Shown here: positions 1 through 5,653 of the stretch, piece by piece
How positions within the stretch are numbered: position 1 is the first letter of the stretch
How the letters are laid out: each line of letters opens with the position of its first letter
Assembly: GCA_005893185.1 (NCBI GenBank)
Contig: VBOS01000012.1
Location: forward strand, 1-6,702
Length of the DNA stretch: 6,702 nt
Direction: 5' to 3'
Source of the DNA: Candidatus Eiseniibacteriota bacterium
GTDB taxonomy: Bacteria; Eisenbacteria; RBG-16-71-46
Notes under the pieces: model-generated
What the model saw: the letters and a program-made list of their open reading frames with translations, nothing else
Told to the model about the DNA's origin: nothing
Databases searched by the model: none
Position numbers and translations under genes: made by a program

Positions 1-258
1 TCAGCGCGCCGGGTCCGATCCGCGCGGGGCGCGCGCCCGTTCGCGGGAGGGCGCATGCTAAAGACGATGGCGCGTCGGTGCAAAGGCCGGACGATCGGGC
101 GGGCGTCGGACGCGGCGAAATCGAAGCCGGGCGCCGCATGCGCCGAAGCTCCGCTCGAGTTTCACCGGCCTACGCCGCGTTCCGGATCGCACCCCCCAAA
201 GCAGCGCGGCCACCCTCGCGCGAGGGTGGCCGCAAGCCCGCTGCACCATGCCCGAAGC
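1..258. other. Non-coding left flank, no supported gene
   Basis: No reading frame here looks like a real protein. The short frames on both strands translate to Arg/Pro/Ala-rich sequence without a domain, signal peptide or ribosome-binding site. They also run across the palindrome at 206-233. The only structure I can see is that palindrome. A minus-strand ATG at 54-56 opens a frame that leaves the left edge, but it has no Shine-Dalgarno sequence and an Arg/Ala-rich start, so I do not call it. Confidence 0.5.
206..233 (-). terminator. Perfect 28-bp palindrome, likely 3' hairpin of the secreted-protein gene
   Basis: Positions 206-219 and 220-233 are exact reverse complements, giving a GC-rich stem of 12 bp around a GCGC loop. 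It lies 25 nt beyond the stop codon of the minus-strand gene at 259-864, which is where a terminator or transcript-stabilising hairpin is expected. On the minus strand the stem is followed by GCTGCTTTGG, which has only a three-T run, so the U-tract is poor. It may therefore be a weak or factor-assisted terminator, or an mRNA 3'-end protector. Seen: the palindrome. Inferred: its role. Confidence 0.5.
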
Positions 259-864
259 CTATCGGTAGATCAGCTTGAGCACTCCCCAGCTCGACTTCTG
301 AACTCCGGTTGAACAATCGATGACCAGCGGAGGACCGGTCCCGGGGAAGCCCGGCGAAGCCGAGGTCTGCCCACCGGATGAGTCGATCACGTCGATGTGG
401 AAGATGATGTTGTAGCTGCCGGGCGCGATCGTGAAGGAGGCCTCGTAGCCGCGCACGTGCTGCGGGTCTCCGTCATAGCCCTGGCCGACCCACTCGAAAT
501 CCGGTGGGATCCCGTCGTCGCCGGAGTTCTCCGTGACGACCTTGTTGTTCTGTGCGTTGATTGCGACCCACGCCGTCTGCATGTTCGGGTCGATGTACCC
601 GACCGAGTTCGGCTCCATGAGGACCAGGACGTACATGGTCTGGGTGCTGCAGTCGTAGCGAAGATAGGCGCGGGACTCGACGGGCTTGCTGGGGTTGCCG
701 GCCCGGTACATCAGGGAGAAGAAGTCGTTGACGAGGTTCCATTCGCCGGGATTGCCGTCCACGTTGGCCGTCCCGTAGGTTGGCTGAGGAGGGGTGGCGA
801 GAGCTGCCGATGCAATGAAGAGGAGAAACGCGACGAGAATGCCGATCCGAATAGGCAGACGCAT
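259..864 (-). CDS. Secreted hypothetical protein with CBM9/DOMON-like N-terminal motif
   Basis: The product is 201 residues long. Residues 1-23 form a clear signal peptide: Arg near the N-terminus, a hydrophobic core from about residue 8, and a likely cut after Ala-Leu-Ala. The mature part opens with TYGTANVDGNPGEW (residues 29-42). The 'VDGxxxEW' pattern is typical of CBM9-like and DOMON-like beta-sandwich domains that bind sugars or haem-type ligands, but the match is only at motif level. Two cysteines (72 and 184) could form a disulfide bond. The last residues, SSWGVLKLIYR, resemble a short tail that may be a sorting or anchoring signal. The ATG at 862-864 is preceded by GAAAGGA with a 5-nt gap, which supports this start. 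The gene seems to be transcribed alone, with a hairpin after its stop. The ligand is unknown, and extracellular or periplasmic location is inferred from the signal peptide. Confidence 0.85.
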   Translation of the reverse strand: MRLPIRIGILVAFLLFIASAALATPPQPTYGTANVDGNPGEWNLVNDFFSLMYRAGNPSKPVESRAYLRYDCSTQTMYVLVLMEPNSVGYIDPNMQTAWVAINAQNNKVVTENSGDDGIPPDFEWVGQGYDGDPQHVRGYEASFTIAPGSYNIIFHIDVIDSSGGQTSASPGFPGTGPPLVIDCSTGVQKSSWGVLKLIYR

Positions 865-1174
865 GCGGGTCCTTTCGGGCTCTATGCAAGTCTGCGGGGG
901 GGCGCGACACGCGAGCCGGTGCTGCGGTTCACCGATCCAAGTGGGTCCGGCCCGCTCCTAATGTTCTCCATCCGGAGCGCCCCCACGGGGGAGTGGGGAC
1001 GAAGCCGCCCAACAATCATACTTTAGCCGGGGGGGCCAGGGCGCAACATGAATCTCCGCGCGAGCTTCCGCCATTGCTCGGTACGACCGGCATCCCGGGC
1101 GCATCCACGGACAGGGCCGTGGCTCACGCGCATTCTTGTTGCTCCGCCCGCGTCTCCGAGGTAGAGATTCGTCC
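865..1174. other. Divergent intergenic region, no gene seen
   Basis: These 310 bases separate the minus-strand secreted-protein gene from the plus-strand YHS gene and should hold the promoters of both. I find no pair of -35/-10 boxes good enough to call on either strand. The short frames crossing the region on both strands have no recognisable domain. The only confident element is the GAAAGGA ribosome-binding site for the leftward gene at 870-876. Short G/C runs near 980-1000 could fold into small hairpins but show no clear function. Confidence 0.5.
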
Positions 1175-1711
1175 ATGATCGCATTGCTGCTCGTCACGTT
1201 TCTCGGGAGCGTGGGCATTCCGACCGGCCCTCCGAGCTCGCGAGCGGCCGCTCCCGACTCGCTCGGCTCACTCGGGGCGTTCGGAGCGCTTGGCCCCCTG
1301 ACCTCGCCCGGCTCTTCCGGCAAGGATCCCTTTGCCGGATTCTCCTGACCGCTGCCGTCGGCCCCGTTGGGGCCTGTGATCGATCCGGAGTGGGCGCTCT
1401 ACCACCTGCAGCGCGCGCTGTGGGATCCGGTGGAGCCGCGGCTCACGGGCTCGCTCAGGCCCGAGCTGCAGTTTCGAGTGAACGGCGAGGTCTACCGCTT
1501 CTCGAGCGAGCGGACGCTCCGGCTCTTCATGCGGACACCGACACATTGGTGCGGGTTGGTGCGGGATCCGGTCACGGGGCGCAAGTTCATGCCGACGTCG
1601 CGCTCGCCGGAAGCCTACTGGATCGGCGGCCCGTACTAGTTCGAGAGCGACTCCACGAAGCAGCGCTTCGTCGAGGACCCGCGCCGCTACGAGATCATCC
1701 GCCGCATGTGA
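1175..1711 (+). pseudogene. Secreted tandem YHS-domain protein interrupted by two in-frame stops
   Basis: One frame runs from ATG 1175 to TGA 1709-1711 (178 codons). It is broken by TGA at 1346-1348 (codon 58) and TAG at 1637-1639 (codon 155), with no frameshift anywhere. Codons 1-24 encode a signal-peptide-like start (MIALLLVTFLGSVG). A Ser/Gly/Pro-rich linker follows, then two YHS-like repeats. The first runs from about codon 86 (FRVNGEVYRFSSERTLRLF). The second has DPVTGRKF and, beyond the TAG, FESDSTKQRFVEDPRRYE, the usual end of a YHS domain. The TAG falls where the family has an aromatic residue (GGPY-x-FES), so it cuts inside the domain. YHS domains are small, often metal-associated modules. 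A GAGGT about 12 nt before the ATG is a weak ribosome-binding site. TAG and TGA both end neighbouring genes, so a genome-wide code change is unlikely. Nonsense decay is the simplest reading; stop readthrough or sequencing error are alternatives. Confidence 0.72.
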
Positions 1712-1732
1712 TGCGCCGTCTTCGCGCGGCGG

Positions 1733-2626
1733 TCAGAAGTGCGTGGAGAGTCTCGAGAAGAACATGAAGAACTGGAGCGAGAGGCCCGCGAGCACAACGC
1801 CCTCGCCGCCCAGCCGGGTCGAGCCCGGCCACGCCGAGAGGTGCCGCGTGATCTTCTGCATCGAGATCGGGCCGAGCAGCGCGAGCAGCACCACGATCGG
1901 GACCAGCACCTGGGGCCCGGCGAACGAGCTTTGCGTGGCGATCAGGCCCGCACCCACCGTGGCGAATCCCATGCTCCACCACATCCCGCCCGGGCCGAGC
2001 CACGGCGCGGTCGGCATCGAGCATGAGAGCACGACCGCCATCGTGAGCACGCCCAGCCGGCCGAGGAGCTGGTCCCCGGCGTAGCGCACCAGCTCGCCGG
2101 GGTTGAACTTCAGCGACTGCACGACGCCGTCCCATGCGTTGTAGTTGAACCACGGCCCCAGGAGCATGGACAGCGCCAGGTAGCTGCCGCCCCCGAGCAC
2201 GATCGCGCAAGCTGTGAAGGTGATGAGCCGCGGCCGCTCCTCGTACGCGAGGTAGAAGATGGCCGCGGCGACGAACCATACGGCCTGCGCATGAACCAGG
2301 CACGCCGCCGTGAGCAGGATGGCAGCTGCCACGGCGCCGGTCATGCCGCGGATCGTTCGCAGGGCGAAGAACGCGCCGAGGGAGAGCGCCATCATGACGA
2401 TCTCGGGGCGGGCGACCTCGGGCTGCCCGACGAGCAGCCCGAAGCCGGCGAGCACGAAGCCGCAGCTCGAGACCGCGACCGTCCAGTTCAGCGTCTCGAG
2501 ACGGACGATCATGGCGGCGAGGCCCGCTGTCGCCAGCGCAGCCACCAGCGAGATCAGGCGCGGCTCCCAGAGCTGGGCGGTGAAGAGCTGAACCAGGATC
2601 GAGACCGCGATCGGATAGCCGGGCAT
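1733..2626 (-). CDS. GT-C/GT39-like membrane glycosyltransferase, C-terminal body of a split gene
   Basis: The product is 297 residues and strongly hydrophobic, with roughly eight to ten membrane segments (about 22-42, 48-66, 76-90, 97-126 as a pair, 134-157, 190-205, 213-231, 236-254, 274-292). The start MPGYPIAVSILVQLF and the segment GQPEVARPEIVMMALSLGAFF (residues 67-87) match the look of ArnT/PMT-like GT39 enzymes, where such a 'RPE/RPD' stretch follows the second or third helix. These enzymes use polyprenyl-phosphate sugars at the periplasmic face of the inner membrane. The usual first helix and acidic catalytic loop are absent here but are encoded by the frame just upstream (2626-2805), whose TGA overlaps this ATG as TGATG. 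There is no Shine-Dalgarno sequence before this ATG, so translation would depend on coupling or frameshifting. The protein is shorter than typical family members even with the head added. The stop converges with the YHS gene, 21 bp away. Confidence 0.7.
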   Translation of the reverse strand: MPGYPIAVSILVQLFTAQLWEPRLISLVAALATAGLAAMIVRLETLNWTVAVSSCGFVLAGFGLLVGQPEVARPEIVMMALSLGAFFALRTIRGMTGAVAAAILLTAACLVHAQAVWFVAAAIFYLAYEERPRLITFTACAIVLGGGSYLALSMLLGPWFNYNAWDGVVQSLKFNPGELVRYAGDQLLGRLGVLTMAVVLSCSMPTAPWLGPGGMWWSMGFATVGAGLIATQSSFAGPQVLVPIVVLLALLGPISMQKITRHLSAWPGSTRLGGEGVVLAGLSLQFFMFFSRLSTHF

Positions 2627-2805
2627 CAGGGCTCGAGGTAGAGCGGCTCCAGGCTTGCAAACCGGGTCGCGTGCTCGAGGATCGAGGTCTCGAGCGGATC
2701 GGCGGCCTGGGCATGGAAGAGCCGGCGGACGACGACGAAGACGAAGGCCGCCACGGCCAGGATCGAGCCCAGCCAGAGCAGGTCGCGAAGCGTGCGGTTG
2801 AGCAT
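2626..2805 (-). CDS. N-terminal head of the split glycosyltransferase (one membrane helix plus acidic loop)
   Basis: The product is 59 residues. Residues 9-30 (LLWLGSILAVAAFVFVVVRRLF) form one membrane helix. The following loop, DPLETSILEHATRFASLEPLYLEP, looks like the first periplasmic loop of GT-C enzymes, where an Asp/Glu pair serves catalysis and an 'LEHA..F......LY..P' pattern leads to helix 2. The frame stops at TGA 2626-2628, exactly where the 297-residue body begins in the -1 frame. Adding one C to the CCC before the TGA would read LEP-L-MPGYP without a break, which suggests a recent one-base loss or a frameshift site. The start ATG 2803-2805 has an excellent GGAGG six bases upstream. 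An alternative in-frame ATG at 2920-2922 overlaps the stop of the preceding TPR gene as ATGA and would give 98 residues, but the added 39 residues are low-complexity and basic. Confidence 0.6.
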   Translation of the reverse strand: MLNRTLRDLLWLGSILAVAAFVFVVVRRLFHAQAADPLETSILEHATRFASLEPLYLEP

Positions 2806-2811
2806 GGAGGG

Positions 2812-2816
2812 CCTCC
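2812..2816 (-). promoter_or_regulatory. Shine-Dalgarno site GGAGG deciding the start at 2805
   Basis: On the minus strand GGAGG sits six bases before the ATG at 2803-2805. It is the strongest ribosome-binding site in the glycosyltransferase cluster. It favours this start over the upstream ATG at 2920-2922, and it shows that the head of the split gene has its own translation signal. Confidence 0.65.
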
Positions 2817-2918
2817 GGTCCGCTGCACCGCCCGGGTCCGGGGCAGCGCCCGCGGTGCTGCCGTTATCGGCACGAAAGAGAGGGGGCTTGAGGCGGTCCC
2901 GTCGCGATCGCGCCGTCG

Positions 2919-4799
2919 TCATCCCCCGCGCCGCTGCGCCCGCTCGAGATTCTGGCGCGCCGGGGTGAAATCCGGCTGCAGCCTCAGCGCCTCTCGGAAG
3001 TGGGCGACCGCCTCGTCGTTCCGGCCGAGCCGCACCAGCGCGATCCCGAGGTTGTTGTGGATCTGCGCCGAGCCCGGGCCCAGTCGCAGAGCCTGCTCGT
3101 AGGCCGCGACCGCCTCCGCCTGGCGGCCGAGCCCGACGAGCGCCGTTCCGAGATCGGCGTGCAGCTCCTGGTCTCCCGGCTGCTCCCGCACCAGCACATC
3201 GCATTGCGCGAGGGCCTCCTCGTATCGCGCCTGCCGCAGCAGCGCGCGCTCCAGGTTGGCGCGTGCGTCGGTCATGCTCGGCACAAGCGCGAGCGCCGCG
3301 CGGAACTCCGCCGTCGCGTCTTCGAGCCGGCCCTGCTCGGCGAGCGCAGCTCCCAGGTTGTTGCGGGCCTCCGGATAGCGCGGGGCCAGGCGGACCGCGT
3401 TCTCGAGGTGCGGCATCGCGCCCGCAGCTTCGTGCACACGCAGCAGCGCCCGGCCCAGATTCATGTTGCCGCGGGGGCTCGACGGGCGCTTCGCGACGAC
3501 GTCGCTCCAGATCGCGATCTCGCTCCGGTAGTCGCGGTTGCGCCGGATGGTGAGCGCACTGGACGCGATCACCGCCAGGATCGCGAGCGCAGCCGCGGCC
3601 CGGCGCAGGCCGAGCCGCAGCACGAGGATCTCGTAGCCGCCCACAACGACGAGGACGATCGGGGCCACGAGCGGCAGGTACATGCGATGCTCGAACGCCG
3701 GATCGTTGATCGGAAACAGGCTCGAGCTGGGCGCCAGCACGAGCAGGAACCACAGGCCGAGAAAGCCGAGCGCCCGGAGCCGCAACGATTCCCGAAGCGT
3801 GACGGCCGCGATCGCCGCGAGCACGAGCCCGGGGGCCAAGATCTCGCCTGCGCTCTTCGCGAGCGGCCAGCCGTAGTCGAGCACCAGCGGATCCGGCCAG
3901 AACGCGAGCTTCAGATAGTGGCAGACGACGCCCGGCTGGGTCGCGGCGTAGGCGAGGGGCGTGGCCGTCTCGAGCCGGAAGCCGGCCGCAGTGTCGGGAG
4001 CTGCGATGGCGAGGCCGATCGCGACCAGCCAGCTCGCGGCCAGCGCGGCATACAGCGCCCCGCGCCTCCGGAGCGCCGCGCCGAAGGACTCGGCGAGGAA
4101 GAAGCGGTCGTAGAGCAGCACGACGAGCGGAGCGCTCACGACCAGGGGCTTGGCGGCCGCGCCGATCGCGCAAGCGGCGGCCGCCACGGCGTACCAAGGG
4201 CGCGCATGCCGCGCGGAAGCCGCCCCGCGGATCACGGCGTAGAGCGTGACGAGATAGAGGAGGCTCGCGAGCGACTCGGATCTTTGCACGACGTACGTCA
4301 CGGCCTGGGTGTTGAGCGGATGAGCGGCCCACAGCATGGCGGCCGCGAGGGCGAGTCCGTCCGCCGCGCCGGCGTAGCGCGCGCCGAGCCGCGGGCCCGC
4401 GAACGTTCGCCTCAGGATCGCGAACAGCGTGAGTGCAGCCAGGGCGTGAATCGAGAGATTCAGCGCGTGGTAGCCGTGGACATCGAGCCCGCCGAGCGCG
4501 TAGTTGACGGCGAAGGAGAGCGCAACGAGCGGGCGCGCCGTGCCGGCCACCACGCTCGCGAGCGGCCAGAGATGACGAATGCGGACGTTCCCGACGATGC
4601 TGTCGAGATCGTCGAAGATGAAGGGGCCCGCGAGGCTGTTGTGGTAGGCGATGAGTGCCACGGCGGCCACGAAGGCCGGGGCGAGCCAGCGCGAACCCGG
4701 GGCCGGTGGCGAGGCCTGCGCCGCCACGCGCGTCGCATCCGGGGTCCGAGCGCGCGCGTGGGCGGGTGAGCGCCCGCTCTCCGGCTTGCGGTGGGTCAC
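2919..4799 (-). CDS. TMTC/PMT-like membrane glycosyltransferase with five C-terminal TPRs
   Basis: The product is 626 residues in two parts. Residues about 39-418 are a multi-helix membrane region with hallmarks of the bacterial relatives of TMTC/PMT O-mannosyltransferases: FIFDDLDSI (60-68), whose acidic pair sits in the first periplasmic loop; HPLNTQAVTYVVQRSESLAS (160-179); and EHRMYLPLVAP (370-380). Residues about 441-624 hold five TPRs with an exact 34-residue period; the marker Leu falls at 448, 482, 516, 550 and 584. Family knowledge suggests sugar transfer from a polyprenyl-phosphate donor at the outer face of the inner membrane, with the TPRs binding the acceptor or partners. The GTG start (4797-4799) has no clear Shine-Dalgarno sequence and an Arg/Pro-rich leader follows, so the true start may lie slightly elsewhere. 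The gene lies 45 bp after the 73-residue gene. Its stop shares an ATGA with a possible start of the next gene, which fits one operon. The acceptor is unknown. Confidence 0.85.
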   Translation of the reverse strand: MTHRKPESGRSPAHARARTPDATRVAAQASPPAPGSRWLAPAFVAAVALIAYHNSLAGPFIFDDLDSIVGNVRIRHLWPLASVVAGTARPLVALSFAVNYALGGLDVHGYHALNLSIHALAALTLFAILRRTFAGPRLGARYAGAADGLALAAAMLWAAHPLNTQAVTYVVQRSESLASLLYLVTLYAVIRGAASARHARPWYAVAAAACAIGAAAKPLVVSAPLVVLLYDRFFLAESFGAALRRRGALYAALAASWLVAIGLAIAAPDTAAGFRLETATPLAYAATQPGVVCHYLKLAFWPDPLVLDYGWPLAKSAGEILAPGLVLAAIAAVTLRESLRLRALGFLGLWFLLVLAPSSSLFPINDPAFEHRMYLPLVAPIVLVVVGGYEILVLRLGLRRAAAALAILAVIASSALTIRRNRDYRSEIAIWSDVVAKRPSSPRGNMNLGRALLRVHEAAGAMPHLENAVRLAPRYPEARNNLGAALAEQGRLEDATAEFRAALALVPSMTDARANLERALLRQARYEEALAQCDVLVREQPGDQELHADLGTALVGLGRQAEAVAAYEQALRLGPGSAQIHNNLGIALVRLGRNDEAVAHFREALRLQPDFTPARQNLERAQRRGG

Positions 4800-4844
4800 G
4801 AGCGCCGGATGATAGCATCCAGCGCCCGCACGCCGCGGAGAGCG

Positions 4845-5066
4845 CTACGCTGCGATCTTGACGCGCCCTTCGTGCACGAGGCGGTCGAGGTCGGAGGGAA
4901 CGAAGCGGTTCTCGGCCTTCTCGAAGTCGGAAATGTAGAAGCCGAGGCCCCGCATTCCGCCGCGCAGCAGCTCCTGCTCCCGCTTGGGCGCGCGCCGGAG
5001 GTGATCGACCAGGACGCGCAGGGCTCCCATTTCCTCGGACGTGAACGTATCCCGATGCTTCGGCAT
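4845..5066 (-). CDS. Small conserved-looking protein of unknown function (73 aa)
   Basis: I do not recognise this family. The 73 residues are charged and soluble, with no signal peptide or membrane helix. The first half (FTSEEMGALRVLVDHLRRAPKREQELLRGGMRG read in two parts) looks like two amphipathic helices. It is followed by LGFYISDFE and a short C-terminal strand or helix segment, FVPSDLDRLVHEGRVKIAA. The start ATG 5064-5066 is chosen because AGGAG lies six bases upstream. A longer frame begins further out at 5243, but its extra residues are Arg/Pro-rich and read through the ribosome-binding site. The gene is the first of the leftward cluster and is followed after 45 bp by the TPR glycosyltransferase, so it may share that transcript. 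A link to glycosylation is only by position. It could be a small regulator or a partner protein. Confidence 0.75.
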   Translation of the reverse strand: MPKHRDTFTSEEMGALRVLVDHLRRAPKREQELLRGGMRGLGFYISDFEKAENRFVPSDLDRLVHEGRVKIAA

Positions 5067-5331
5067 TGCTCTCTCCTGTTGGTGAATGTGTTGCGCTGAG
5101 ATCGTACCGGGGGCGCTGATCAGGGTATCGGCGGTCGGGTCCCGTCGCTGCACTTCACGGCGCCGGCCAGGCGGCCCGCAGCCAGGCGCGTCGGCCGGGG
5201 CCCGAACCCGAAGGGCCGCAGAAGATTCCGGCACGGACCTCACGGAGGTTTCGACTTGCGGTCAGGGCGATGGTGGGCTTACCGTGGCGCAGTCGCATTC
5301 GATCCCAATCCACCCCGAAAGAGGAGATCCC
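5067..5331. promoter_or_regulatory. Divergent intergenic region with start signals for both flanking genes
   Basis: This 265-bp stretch lies between the start of the leftward 73-residue gene and that of the rightward alpha/beta-barrel gene, so it must contain or adjoin both promoters. Two translation signals are clear: AGGAG at 5073-5077 (minus) and GAGGAG at 5321-5326 (plus). A minus-strand TACGAT at 5101-5106 could be a -10 box, but I see no fitting -35 box. No strong operator-like palindrome is visible. The actual promoters are not resolved. Confidence 0.4.
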
Positions 5332-5643
5332 ATGCTGCTGATTCGCGAGGTCATGTACTGCAAGCCCGGCAAGGTGCGGCCCCTGCTCGAGAAGTTTCAG
5401 GCGATGACGAAGCTCATGCAGAGGACGGGAATGGGAAAGATGCGCGTCCTCACCGACGTCAGCGCCGAGCGCTACTGGACCCTGGTTTCGGAGCTCGAGG
5501 TGCCGAGCTTCGACGCGTTCGAGAAGATGATGTCGGGGCAGGGGCAGAACGAGAAGGACACGAAGGAGTTCGAGACCATCATGAAGGGCTACCACGACCT
5601 CGTGGACCACGGGAAGCGGGAGATCTACAAGATCGAGGCCTAG
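5332..5643 (+). CDS. Small dimeric alpha/beta-barrel (NIPSNAP/ABM-like) protein
   Basis: The product is 103 residues with no signal peptide, so it is probably cytoplasmic. The order of elements fits a ferredoxin-like dimeric alpha/beta barrel: a first strand (MLLIREVMYCKPGK), a long helix (VRPLLEKFQAMTKLMQRTG), a strand pair (KMRVLTDVSAERYWTLVSELEV), a helix beginning PSFDAFEKMM, then a C-terminal helix and strand (FETIMKGYHDLVDHGKREIYKIE). The 'V.Y..KPGK' opening and 'W.LVSE.E' strand are common in NIPSNAP-like and antibiotic-biosynthesis-monooxygenase-like proteins. In that fold the activity varies widely, from haem or quinone chemistry to no known reaction, so no substrate is proposed. The start is supported by GAGGAG at 5321-5326, five bases before the ATG. 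It is a single-gene unit, converging on the PDZ gene with 10 bp between the stops and no visible terminator there. Confidence 0.82.
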   Translation: MLLIREVMYCKPGKVRPLLEKFQAMTKLMQRTGMGKMRVLTDVSAERYWTLVSELEVPSFDAFEKMMSGQGQNEKDTKEFETIMKGYHDLVDHGKREIYKIEA

Positions 5644-5653
5644 ACGCGCGGAT

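Noticed and set aside
55..312. Plus-strand 85-codon frame and its minus-strand counterpart at 58-249
   Set aside because: Both cross the palindrome, lack ribosome-binding sites and show no domain.
397..1026. Plus-strand frame opposite the secreted-protein gene
   Set aside because: No domain and no signal peptide; the opposite strand has a signal peptide, a ribosome-binding site and a plausible fold.
1175..1711. Genome-wide stop-codon reassignment as the cause of the in-frame stops
   Set aside because: TAG ends the genes at 259, 4845, 5643 and 5654, and TGA ends those at 1733, 2626 and 2919, so both are working stops here.
1714..1731. Possible bidirectional terminator between the converging YHS and glycosyltransferase genes
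   Set aside because: The stem is only 5 bp (CGCCG/CGGCG) around an 8-base loop and has no T-run on either side.
3000..4769. Long plus-strand open frame (589 codons) opposite the TPR glycosyltransferase
   Set aside because: Its product is almost entirely Arg/Glu/Gly/Asp/His without a domain. The minus strand shows clear membrane helices and five TPRs, so this is an antisense artefact of GC-rich codon use.
2626..4818. Long minus-strand frame (730 codons) overlapping the TPR gene
   Set aside because: Most of it is an Arg/Pro/Ala-rich shadow of the TPR gene. Only the last 59 codons look real, and they are called separately.
5101..5106. Minus-strand TACGAT as a -10 box for the 73-residue gene
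   Set aside because: No acceptable -35 box lies 16-19 bases upstream, and such hexamers arise often by chance.
5067..5243. Upstream extension of the 73-residue gene to a start at 5243
   Set aside because: The added residues are low-complexity Arg/Pro/Ala and run through a good AGGAG site placed six bases before the internal ATG.
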